A DNA stretch of 64,000 nucleotides from Arthrobacter sp. PAMC25564. Lineage in GTDB: Bacteria; Actinomycetota; Actinomycetes; Actinomycetales; Micrococcaceae. A model generated the notes under the pieces. It was not told the origin of the DNA. It saw nothing but the letters and a program-made list of their open reading frames with translations, and did no database searches. Numbering within the stretch: the stretch's first letter is position 1; every line of letters begins with the position of its first letter. Where the stretch lies: the NCBI RefSeq assembly GCF_004798705.1, contig NZ_CP039290.1:3906001-3970000 (forward strand). The letters run 5' to 3'. Shown in pieces: positions 9,684 through 17,507 of this stretch. A program made the position numbers and the translations under genes.

Positions 9684-10880
9684 ATGCCAATTGATGTCGA
9701 AGCGGTGCGCAGCCAGACCCGTGGCGTCCTGAACGTGACCCATCTGAACAATGCGGGGAGCTCGTTGCCCCCTGGTCCTGTAGTGGACACCGTCGTGGGT
9801 CATTTACGCCGTGAGGAGGAGATCGGCGGCTATGAGGCGGCAGAGGAGGCTGCCGGCCGGCTGGAGGGAGTGTACTCCTCGGTGGCGCGGCTGATCGGGG
9901 CGGAACCGAACGAGATAGCCCTGGCCGAGAGCGGCAGCCGCGCCTGGGCGATGGCGGTCTACAGCTTCCCCTTCGTCCCCCGGACCCGGCTGCTGATCGG
10001 CCGCACCGAGTACGCAGGAAACGTCATTGCGCTGCGGCAGCTTGCGCGCCGTAACGAGCTGCAGATTGTGGTGCTCGACGACGATCGCCACGGACAGGTT
10101 GACGTGGAGCACCTGCAGCGGGAGCTGGACCGCGGCAACGTGGCCATGGTCGCCCTGGCACATGTGCCGATGTCTAACGGCCTGGTGAATCCGGCGGCGG
10201 AGGTGGGCAGGCGCTGCCGCGCTGCCGGGGTGATGTTTGTGCTCGACGCCTGCCAGTCGGTGGGCCAGATGCCGTTGGACGTGCAGGCATTGGGGTGCGA
10301 CGTGCTGGCGGGAACCGGACGGAAGTTCCTGCGCGGACCGCGCGGCACCGCGTTCCTCTATGTCCGCGCCCCGGTCCTGGAACGGCTTGAGCCGGCCATG
10401 CTGGACGGGCATTCCGCCGTTCCGGCCGGCACCGGGGGCCTTGAAGTCCGCCACGATGCCCGGCGCTTCGAGAGCTGGGAGGGCAGTGCCGCCGGACGGC
10501 TGGGCCTGGGCCGGGCAGTCGATTACGCCCTGGCCCTGGGCCTGGACGCTGTCCAGGAGCGCATCGCCGGACTTGCGGAGCAGTTGCGCACCGAAGTGGC
10601 GGCGGTTCCCGCGGTCACGGTCCACGACGTCGGGATCACCCGGTGCGGCATCGTCACGTTTTCGGTGAAGGGACACGACGCCCGGAACATCAGGGCCCGG
10701 CTGGCGGACCACCGGATCAATGTCTCGGTGGTACCGCGGCCCTCCGCCCCGGGCGGCTCCATCCCCGCAGGGCGGGAGGGGGAGGACCTGGTGGTGCGGG
10801 CATCGGTGCACTACTACAACACCGGGACCGAGGTCCGACGGTTGGTCGGCTTCCTTTGGGGAATGTCGTCGGGTACCTGA
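9684..10880 (+). CDS. Class V aminotransferase-fold PLP enzyme, EgtE candidate
   Basis: The fold is that of cysteine desulfurases and C-S lyases. The PLP lysine is Lys214 in GTGRKFLRGPRG, preceded by the DACQSVGQ strand that holds the cofactor aspartate. The N-terminal segment EEEIGGYEAAEEAAG matches the E-x-E-x-G-G-Y-x-A-A-E pattern I recall from mycobacterial EgtE, the PLP sulfoxide lyase that finishes ergothioneine synthesis. EgtA, B, C and D lie 1-6 kb away on the opposite strand, converging on this gene. The assignment to EgtE is therefore likely, but other isc/selenocysteine-lyase-like roles are not excluded. AGGA lies 8 bases before the ATG. Confidence 0.65.
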   Translation: MPIDVEAVRSQTRGVLNVTHLNNAGSSLPPGPVVDTVVGHLRREEEIGGYEAAEEAAGRLEGVYSSVARLIGAEPNEIALAESGSRAWAMAVYSFPFVPRTRLLIGRTEYAGNVIALRQLARRNELQIVVLDDDRHGQVDVEHLQRELDRGNVAMVALAHVPMSNGLVNPAAEVGRRCRAAGVMFVLDACQSVGQMPLDVQALGCDVLAGTGRKFLRGPRGTAFLYVRAPVLERLEPAMLDGHSAVPAGTGGLEVRHDARRFESWEGSAAGRLGLGRAVDYALALGLDAVQERIAGLAEQLRTEVAAVPAVTVHDVGITRCGIVTFSVKGHDARNIRARLADHRINVSVVPRPSAPGGSIPAGREGEDLVVRASVHYYNTGTEVRRLVGFLWGMSSGT

Positions 10881-10907
10881 ACACAGCGCCGGTATTGGGA
10901 ACCACGC

Positions 10908-11528
10908 CTAGCCCTGGTCGCCGGCCGACATATCGCCGACGCCAGGCGTGCCCTCGGCGAGCGCGTAGCGCTGCAGCACCGCACCCTTCGGTGAGGCGAC
11001 GACCGGCTCGATGAGTCTGAGGTTCGTCGGAACCACCCCGTCGGCGAAGACCTTCTTTCCACGGCCGAGGAGGATCGGATACACCCAGAGCGTGAGCCGG
11101 TCGAAGAGCCGCTCGGCGAACAGGGTCTGCACGAAGTCGAGACTTCCGATGACGTGGATGTTCTCGTGCCGGTCGCGCAGGTCCCGCACGGCGGCGACGA
11201 CGTCAGCGCCGAGCAGTGTGGAGCCGGCCCACTCGAGGGTCGGCGCATGGCGCGAGGCCACGTATTTCGGGAGGCGGTTGAACAGCCGTGCAATGCCCCC
11301 GTCCGCGTGCGGCCAGTACGCCGCGAAGATGTCGTAGGTCCGGCGCCCGAGAAGCAGCGCGTCCATCCCCGTCATCCCGGAGTCGACCTGCTCGCCGACG
11401 ACCTCGTCTATGAGAGGCGCCTGCCAGCCGCCAAACGCGAAACCGTCGTCGGTGTCCTCGTCCGGCCCGCCGGGCGCCTGCGCGACGCCGTCGAGGGTCG
11501 CGAAAAGGTCGATATGGATGAGTCCCAT
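10908..11528 (-). CDS. Dihydrofolate reductase family protein
   Basis: This is a RibD_C-type NADPH-binding protein. It starts MGLIHIDLFATLDGVAQAPGG and contains LLLGRRTYDIFAAYWP, NIHVIGSLDFVQTL and the terminal LWVYPILLGRGKKVF strand, all typical of the family. It lies 22 bases downstream of egtD on the same strand, so it is probably read with the ergothioneine operon. No role in ergothioneine synthesis is known for the family, and the link may be only positional. The 3' end faces the EgtE-like gene with 27 bases between stops. Confidence 0.85.
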   Translation of the reverse strand: MGLIHIDLFATLDGVAQAPGGPDEDTDDGFAFGGWQAPLIDEVVGEQVDSGMTGMDALLLGRRTYDIFAAYWPHADGGIARLFNRLPKYVASRHAPTLEWAGSTLLGADVVAAVRDLRDRHENIHVIGSLDFVQTLFAERLFDRLTLWVYPILLGRGKKVFADGVVPTNLRLIEPVVASPKGAVLQRYALAEGTPGVGDMSAGDQG

Positions 11529-11550
11529 GCCGTGTTTCTTCCTTGCCTGC

Positions 11551-12537
11551 TTAGATGGCTTCGGCCAGGGTCATCGCGTAACGGTTCTGCCGGTCGGTCC
11601 ACTGCCCGATGGCGGAGAACCCCGCCGCCTCGATTTCTTCGACGACGCCCTCGAGGCGGAACTTGGCCGAAATCTCCGTCCGGAGCTCCTCGCCTTCGTG
11701 GAACCGGACGTCCATGTCCACCCCCGGGAGGCGTACCAGCATGGGCCGGCTGGCGCGCAGCCGCATCTCGATCCATTCCTCCTGGGGCATCCACACGGCC
11801 ACGTGCTCAAAAGCCATCACGTCGAAATCGGCGCCCAGCTCGGAGTTGAGGACGCGCAGCACGTTCCGGTTAAAGTCCGCCGTGACTCCCTCGGCGTCGG
11901 CGTAGGCCGGAACAAGGACGTGCGGTGACTTCACCAGGTCCGTGCCAAGAAGGAGGGAACCACCGTCGGCGCCGAGCAGCTCACGGACATTGGAGAGGAA
12001 GCGGGCCCGCGCCACCGGCTCAAAATTACCGATGGTGCCGCCCAGGAACGCGACCATGCGGCGTCCCGCCCGCGGCAGCAGGTGCAGCTGGGTCTCAAAA
12101 TCCGCTGCCACGGCCTGCAGCTCAAGGCCTGGAAAAGCAGGAGCCAATTCGTTCCGGGCCTCCAGCAGCGCGCTGTCGCTGACGTCCACGGCAACGTAGC
12201 GGCGAAGGGATCCCTCCGCCCTCAGCGCGTTCAGCAGCAGCGGGGTTTTCCGGGACGATCCGGACCCGAGCTCGATCAGAGTCTGCGCAGGACTTGCGGC
12301 CGCCATCTCTGCTGCGTAGAGCTCCAGCACCTCGCGTTCGGCCCGTGTCGGGTAGTACTCCGGGAGGCCGGTGATGCGCTCAAAAAGTTCGCTGCCCAGC
12401 TTGTCGTAGAACCACTTGGGCGGCAGCGTTTTCGGCGAAGCGCTGAGCCCTGCCCGCACATCGGCGCGCAGGCTGCGTCCCAGGTGGTCAGGAGGCAGGT
12501 GGTGGATGATGTCCGGGCGATCGGTGGAGAGGCTCAT
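11551..12537 (-). CDS. egtD: L-histidine N-alpha-methyltransferase EgtD
   Basis: EgtD trimethylates histidine to hercynine with S-adenosylmethionine, the first committed step of ergothioneine synthesis. The protein has 328 residues, usual for EgtD. It contains FYDKLGSELFERITGLPEYY, the SAM-binding LIELGSGSSRKT motif, VAVDVSDSAL, and FLGGTIGNFEP; the last carries the Asn that orients the histidine substrate in mycobacterial EgtD. Its ATG overlaps the egtC stop by 4 bases, so it is translationally coupled. The Y-P-T-R-A-E-R-E-V-L segment is also diagnostic. Confidence 0.95.
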   Translation of the reverse strand: MSLSTDRPDIIHHLPPDHLGRSLRADVRAGLSASPKTLPPKWFYDKLGSELFERITGLPEYYPTRAEREVLELYAAEMAAASPAQTLIELGSGSSRKTPLLLNALRAEGSLRRYVAVDVSDSALLEARNELAPAFPGLELQAVAADFETQLHLLPRAGRRMVAFLGGTIGNFEPVARARFLSNVRELLGADGGSLLLGTDLVKSPHVLVPAYADAEGVTADFNRNVLRVLNSELGADFDVMAFEHVAVWMPQEEWIEMRLRASRPMLVRLPGVDMDVRFHEGEELRTEISAKFRLEGVVEEIEAAGFSAIGQWTDRQNRYAMTLAEAI

Positions 12538-13298
12538 GGGGCCACCTGTTCCTTCGTGTGGGCGGGAATCGGACGTATGGTGACGTGGCTGGCGGTGGCG
12601 GTCAGAAGGGAGTTGTCCGGCACCTCCTGCCAGCCGGGGCCGTCGTCAAAGGGTTCACTGGCCACCACGACGCTCCCGGCGCCGGTTCGCCAAAAAAGGG
12701 TGTCCCCGGCGGCCGTGGCCGCGATGCCCGTGCCGTCGGTGAGCAGGAAGTTCAGCCGACCGCCGGTGACGGCAGCGACAGTGCCGACCACGTGCGCCAG
12801 CGCATCCCCGGGGGTGGCCCCTGCGGCGAGCCGTTCCAGCACGAGTGCCCAGAGCAGTGCGGAGTCGACCTGGGCTTCAAGGGCCAGCAGGCGGGCGGGC
12901 GGAAGTGACGCGGCCAGGCCTTCCAAGGCATCCGGCCATCCCTCGACGCGCCCGTTGTGGCTGAAGAGCCAGGAGCCGTGCGCATAAGGGGCAGCAGCTG
13001 ACTCCTCCTGCGTCATCCCTGATGTCGCTGACCGGACGGCCGCGAGCACGGCCCGGCTGGAGGTAACCCTGGCGACGTCGGCGAAGGACCTGTCCGCCCA
13101 GATCGGGATCGCGCGGCGGTACCGGGCAGGTACGGGATCCCCCGGGGCATACCATCCGACGCCGAAACCGTCAGCGTTTACGGTCCCGTTCCGCTGCCGC
13201 CTGGGTGCCCAGGACTGCGTCAGCAACCCGTACGCCGGAGCGAACAGCAGCTCCGCCAGCGGCATCGGGGGCCCGATGTAGGCGAGGTGACGGCACAC
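12534..13298 (-). CDS. egtC: Ergothioneine gamma-glutamyl hydrolase EgtC
   Basis: EgtC is a class II (Ntn) glutamine amidotransferase that removes glutamate from the gamma-glutamyl hercynyl-cysteine sulfoxide made by EgtB. I place the start at GTG 13298 because it yields CRHLAYIG directly after the initiator. That makes Cys2 the N-terminal nucleophile after Met removal. Longer frames upstream lie inside egtB. The GTG comes 2 bases after the egtB stop, with GAGG just before it. Other family features are FGVGWY, RSATSGMTQEESAAAPYAHG and SHNGRVEGW. Confidence 0.93.
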   Translation of the reverse strand: MCRHLAYIGPPMPLAELLFAPAYGLLTQSWAPRRQRNGTVNADGFGVGWYAPGDPVPARYRRAIPIWADRSFADVARVTSSRAVLAAVRSATSGMTQEESAAAPYAHGSWLFSHNGRVEGWPDALEGLAASLPPARLLALEAQVDSALLWALVLERLAAGATPGDALAHVVGTVAAVTGGRLNFLLTDGTGIAATAAGDTLFWRTGAGSVVVASEPFDDGPGWQEVPDNSLLTATASHVTIRPIPAHTKEQVAP

Positions 13299-13300
13299 GG

Positions 13301-14650
13301 CTAGCGCACCTCGGCCGGTTCGGCGTCGCGCGCCGTGCGGAAGCCGGCAAAGATTTGCCGCCGGATGGGGTAGTCCCAGTTCCGGAATGTCCCCCGGCAC
13401 GCGGCCGGGTCCGCCGCCCAGGAGCCTCCGCGCAGCACCTTGTAGTCAGACCCGAAAAACACTTCGCTGTATGCCTGATACGGGAACGCGTTGAATCCGG
13501 GGTAGGGGCGGAAGTCGCTGGAGACCCATTCCCAGACATCACCGATGAGCTGGCGCACTCCCAGCGGTGAGGCTCCGCCCGGGTAGGAGCCGGCCGGAGA
13601 AGGCCGCAGGGCCGATCCGCCCAGGTTCGCGTGATGGGGTGCGGGATCGTCATCTCCCCATGGGTAGCGCCGCGAGCACCCGGACCCGGGGTCGTAGCGC
13701 GCCGCCTTTTCCCACTCTGCCTCGGTCGGAAGCCGTCGCCCGGCCCAGCGGGCGTACGCGTCCGCTTCGAACCAGCACACGTGCTGCACCGGCTCATCGT
13801 CCGGCACCGGTTCAACGACGCCGAACCTGGTCCTGATCCACCGGTCACCGTCCCGTTCCCAGTACTTGGGCGCCACCAGCCCGGCTTCCCTGACATGGTT
13901 CCATCCCTCGGCGGTCCACCAGCGGGGGTTGCGGTAGCCGCCGTCGTCGATGAAGGACCGGTAGGCGCCGTTGGTCACCGGGACCGTGTCGATCCAGTAG
14001 GCAGGCAGATCCACCGCGTGGGCCGGGCGTTCGTTGTCCAATGCCCACGGCTCCACCGAGGTCCCCATCATGAACGTCCCCGCACGGACCAGCACCTCCT
14101 TCGCCAGAGCGGGCCGGTCTGTGGGAAGGACATCGGCCGTCAACGTCCGGGCCTGCAGGACCGGCGCACCGACGCGGAGCTGGTGCGTGGCCAGCATCGT
14201 CTCGTCGTGCTGCTGCTCGTGCTGGATGATCATTCCGAAGGCGAAGCCCCGGTCCACCAGCGGCGAGCCTTCCAAAGGGGTCCGGTCCAGGATATCGAGC
14301 GCCTTGGCACGGACCTGGGCAAGGTATTTTCGGGACTCCTCCGGCGAAAGCAGCGGGAGCGTGGGCCGGGCGCTGCGCGGATGCTGGAACGCGTCGTACA
14401 TCTGGTCGATGTCGCACCGCACCGGCTCCATTTTCCCGACGTCGCGCACCAGCCAGATTTCCTCCTGGCTGCCGACATGCGCCAGGTCCCAGACCAGCGG
14501 TGACATCAGCGGCGAGTGCTGCTTCAGCAGCTCCTCCTCGTCGCACTCAGTCAGGGCGTGCGTCCGGTTCCGGGCCCTTTCCAGCCCGTCGGCGATGAAA
14601 GCCCTGAGAGTTTCGGGGCCGGTATCGGCTCTGGGATGGCTACCTGGCAT
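13301..14650 (-). CDS. egtB: Hercynylcysteine sulfoxide synthase EgtB
   Basis: EgtB is a non-haem iron enzyme that uses O2 to join hercynine to gamma-glutamylcysteine. The N-terminal DinB-like domain carries the three-His iron site: His in VWDLAHVGSQEE and two in MIIQHEQQHDETM. The C-terminal FGE-sulfatase domain is shown by GTFMMGTS, LPTEAEWEKAARY, WEWVSSDF and VLRGGSW. At 449 residues it has the usual length. The ATG at 14650 is chosen since it overlaps the end of egtA by 11 bases and gives a family-like N terminus; the frame upstream of it is antisense noise. Confidence 0.95.
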   Translation of the reverse strand: MPGSHPRADTGPETLRAFIADGLERARNRTHALTECDEEELLKQHSPLMSPLVWDLAHVGSQEEIWLVRDVGKMEPVRCDIDQMYDAFQHPRSARPTLPLLSPEESRKYLAQVRAKALDILDRTPLEGSPLVDRGFAFGMIIQHEQQHDETMLATHQLRVGAPVLQARTLTADVLPTDRPALAKEVLVRAGTFMMGTSVEPWALDNERPAHAVDLPAYWIDTVPVTNGAYRSFIDDGGYRNPRWWTAEGWNHVREAGLVAPKYWERDGDRWIRTRFGVVEPVPDDEPVQHVCWFEADAYARWAGRRLPTEAEWEKAARYDPGSGCSRRYPWGDDDPAPHHANLGGSALRPSPAGSYPGGASPLGVRQLIGDVWEWVSSDFRPYPGFNAFPYQAYSEVFFGSDYKVLRGGSWAADPAACRGTFRNWDYPIRRQIFAGFRTARDAEPAEVR

Positions 14651-15932
14651 TTTCGCGATCCTCCTCGTGCTGTGACGGACCAAAACAGCTCCCGGTTCTT
14701 TGCCACCGGTCCAGCCGCTCCTCCGCAGGGCACCGCCCCCGCGCCGTATGGCGGTCAACGAAATCTTCCGCCCGGGTGCGCGTCGCGGCGTCCACGCCCA
14801 GACGGGGCAACGCCAGGAGGGCGGCCTCGGCGCAGCCAAGGGCCGCCGAGGCGAGCACGGGATCCGCCAAGGCGTGACGGGCGGCGGTCCTGATCGGATC
14901 AGGCAGCGAAGCAACCGGGGCGCAGGCCTCCGCGGCGAGGTCGGCTGCGTGTTCATCGTCCATGAGCGCGGTCACCAGGGCCGTGACCGGCTCCCAATCG
15001 GTGCCTGCCTGTGCGTCGATCACCCTGATCTCCAGGAACCCCCGTGGCCGGACCGGCGGGAACAGGGTTGTCAGGTGGTATTCCAGGTCATCCTGCGTGG
15101 CGGGCCTCGGGCCTTCCCCGCGCAGCCAGTTCCGCATCGTCAGCCCGCGCGGCGCTTCCCAGCCAGCCTCCTTTGAGGGGATGCACAGCACCAGCGCGTC
15201 GAGTGCGTAGCGGGCCCAGGCCAGGCGCGGGTCCGCCGAAGGCGGAACCATGGCGGTCCGGGTCGGGTCCATGGCCAGCCAGATACGCTGCCGGCTGCTG
15301 TGCCAGCCGCTCGGGACGCCGTGAAGGAACGGGGAATTGGCAAACATGGCAACGAGGACCGGCAGGAGGTTGTGCAGCCGCGCCCACCGTTGCGCTGCGC
15401 CGGTCGGCCCGGGATTGTCGAATCCGGCATCCAGGGAAAGCTGCAGGGACGCCGTGGAGCACATCATCGTCCGGCCGGCGGGGCCGAAACGGTCAAAATG
15501 TTGCTCCATCGCGGCGTACCGTGGATGATCCAAAGTCCGCACGGCCGGCCGGCCGGCATCCAGGGCCACCGTGCCGAAGCAAAGGCCGCGGTCCGCCAGC
15601 AGGGCCTCAACGGCTGCCAGGTCTGCGCGGGTCGCCGCAATGAGGGCGGGAAGACCCGCCGCACAGGCTGAGCTGACCTCCAGCTGCCCGCCGGGCTCAA
15701 AGCTGATCACTCCCCCGCCGGGCAACGGTCCTGCCGATGCCGCCACAGCGTCGCTGACCCGTGCAACCGGAACCGGAAACCGGGGGTCCGAGACGTCGTG
15801 GACCAATCGCTCGACCTCCACCCCCGCAGCACCCGGCGGCCCGGTCTTGAAGCACACCGAGGCAACATACACCTCGGCATCAGACTCTGAGAGGGGGCCC
15901 ATGTCACGCCCGGGCAGCCAGGTAGAGCTCAC
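14640..15932 (-). CDS. egtA: Glutamate-cysteine ligase EgtA
   Basis: EgtA makes gamma-glutamylcysteine, the thiol donor for EgtB. The 430 residues match the GCS2-type family: VISFEPGGQLEVSSA near residues 75-90, RTMMCSTASLQLSLD (substrate loop), NSPFLHGVPSGWHSSRQRIW, and FLEIRVIDAQ near the end. It is the first gene of the egtA-B-C-D operon. The start is GTG 15932 with GGAAGG about 11 bases upstream. The 222-base gap to the sigma factor gene must hold the operon promoter; I could not fix its boxes. Confidence 0.92.
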   Translation of the reverse strand: MSSTWLPGRDMGPLSESDAEVYVASVCFKTGPPGAAGVEVERLVHDVSDPRFPVPVARVSDAVAASAGPLPGGGVISFEPGGQLEVSSACAAGLPALIAATRADLAAVEALLADRGLCFGTVALDAGRPAVRTLDHPRYAAMEQHFDRFGPAGRTMMCSTASLQLSLDAGFDNPGPTGAAQRWARLHNLLPVLVAMFANSPFLHGVPSGWHSSRQRIWLAMDPTRTAMVPPSADPRLAWARYALDALVLCIPSKEAGWEAPRGLTMRNWLRGEGPRPATQDDLEYHLTTLFPPVRPRGFLEIRVIDAQAGTDWEPVTALVTALMDDEHAADLAAEACAPVASLPDPIRTAARHALADPVLASAALGCAEAALLALPRLGVDAATRTRAEDFVDRHTARGRCPAEERLDRWQRTGSCFGPSQHEEDRENAR

Positions 15933-16154
15933 GCCACACCATTCCTTCCGCGGCGGTTGTCTTCAAACGGCAAGCTAAACAGCCCCCTTTCTGCCTTGTC
16001 AACGGCCCGGCACCATCCGTCCCATCCTGATGGCGGGGTTAAGCGCCTGGGGCTGGCGCGTGCCAACTGCGCGGGTCTGCGCAAGCGCCCGAAGATTGTC
16101 ACACCGGCCACATATTCTGCCTTCACAAGCTTGAACCGTCCGGCAGGGGATGAC

Positions 16155-17240
16155 ATGGCTGACCTGATCCACGAGGCAATCGACAGGCCGCCCTCCCCGT
16201 CTGCGGCGGCTGCCTCGGTCCCTGAAGGTTTCGAGCCGGAGGACGCCGGTTGGCCGGAATTGCTGGCAGCTGGCGACGTGGTCACCGACGACGCCGTCGC
16301 GGACTACCTGCGCCGGCTGGCCCGATACGACTTGCTCACTGCCGAGCAGGAAGTGGAACTGGCGCAAGAGATCGAGGCAGGACTTTTCGCAGAACAGCTT
16401 TTGGTGAACGGAACATCGCCGCCCGGACGGGATATAGGGGAACTGCGGACCATCGTCCTTCTGGGTGATCGTGCCGCCGACGCGCTGCTCAACGCCAACC
16501 TTCGGCTGGTGGTCTCGATTGCCAAGCACTACACCCACCGGGGCCTCGATTTTCTGGATTTGATCCAGGAAGGGAACCTGGGATTGCACAGGGCGGTCTG
16601 CAAGTTCGACTTCACCAAGGGTTTCAGGTTCTCCACCTTGGCCACGTTGTGCATCCGGCAGGCCATCACCCGGGCGCTGGCTGATCAGGCCCGCCTTATC
16701 CGGCTGCCGGTGAACGTCGTCGAACAGCTGCAGAGAGTCCGGTCAGCACAACGGAAGGCCGCGATGACGGGGACCGTTTGCAGCAAGGAAGATCTTTGCC
16801 AGCTGACGGACAATTCGGTCGGGAAGGTTGAATATCTGCTCACTTTGGACAAGCCAATCTGTTCGCTGGACTCCCAGGTGCCCGATGGCAGGGGCGGAAC
16901 CGAAGCGCTGGCCGAACGGCTGTTGGATCCCTCTGCTCCCGACGCGACGGATTCGCTCTTCCGTCAACAGCTGAAGGCGCAGGCACATGCCGTACTCGAC
17001 ACGCTCGAGGAACGGGAGGCAGAGGTCATTGCACTGCGATTCGGCATAACGGGCGGTGAAGGGAAGTCCTTGGACGCCGTCGCGAAAGCGCTCGGCATGA
17101 GCCGCGAAGGCATCCGCCGGATCGAGGTAAAGGCCATGGAGAAGCTCAGGGAGCCGTCCCGGTCCAACGTCCTGCGGCAGTATCACTTTGACCGCGAGAG
17201 CTCATTCGGTGAGGATCCGGCGCCGGCAGAGAAAGCATGA
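16155..17240 (+). CDS. RpoD-like (group 2) sigma factor with altered region 2.3
   Basis: The protein has all conserved blocks of the sigma-70 family. Region 1.2 is near residues 47-75, and region 2 near 112-183 (NLRLVVSIAKHYTHRGLDFLDLIQEGNLG). Region 4 is near 285-345, with the helix-turn-helix LDAVAKALGMSREGIRRIE. In region 2.3 the consensus FSTYATWWIRQ reads FSTLATLCIRQ. Leu162, Leu165 and Cys166 thus replace the residues equal to Tyr430, Trp433 and Trp434 of E. coli sigma-70. The ATG at 16155 is preceded by AGGGGA; the frame upstream (from 15957) looks non-coding. It diverges from the egt operon. It is probably an alternative, stress-type sigma factor. Confidence 0.9.
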   Translation: MADLIHEAIDRPPSPSAAAASVPEGFEPEDAGWPELLAAGDVVTDDAVADYLRRLARYDLLTAEQEVELAQEIEAGLFAEQLLVNGTSPPGRDIGELRTIVLLGDRAADALLNANLRLVVSIAKHYTHRGLDFLDLIQEGNLGLHRAVCKFDFTKGFRFSTLATLCIRQAITRALADQARLIRLPVNVVEQLQRVRSAQRKAAMTGTVCSKEDLCQLTDNSVGKVEYLLTLDKPICSLDSQVPDGRGGTEALAERLLDPSAPDATDSLFRQQLKAQAHAVLDTLEEREAEVIALRFGITGGEGKSLDAVAKALGMSREGIRRIEVKAMEKLREPSRSNVLRQYHFDRESSFGEDPAPAEKA

Positions 17241-17395
17241 TCAAGGACCTGTCGACCCGACACGTCCAGGGGACGATGCGAGCGTTTTGATTGACTTGTG
17301 TCTGAACCGCGTTCCATGAACCTAGCGCGTGGACCTCGCCGGCATCGTCGCCTCCACGAGCACGGCGTTGCTGGACCAGGATCTGCTGTTCACAG
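17237..17395 (+). pseudogene. Decayed partial copy of the 5' end of the AddB-like gene
   Basis: Bases 17237-17329 align without gaps to 3782-3874, about 77 of 93 identical by my count. This covers the leader and first 17 codons of the AddB-like gene. Bases 17330-17390 then align to about 4475-4535 of the same gene, so roughly 600 bases are missing inside the copy. The start GTG has become GCG and codon 14 (TGG, Trp) has become TGA at 17317-17319. It cannot make protein. It begins inside the stop codon region of the sigma factor gene. Confidence 0.8.
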
Positions 17396-17507
17396 CGGAC
17401 GACGGCGGCTCGAGGCTGGTTGAGGGGGTACCTCGTTGTCTGCGAGCGAAGACCGTGGTTCTTTCTCGACATCGCAATGGGAAGTGAGCCGGTGCAGCCG
17501 CCAGAGG

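Noticed and set aside
3782..17329. Idea that the repeat at 3782 and 17237 marks the ends of a transposon
   Set aside because: The repeats are direct, partly coding, and the second continues with an internal piece of the same gene; this is gene duplication and decay, not terminal repeats.
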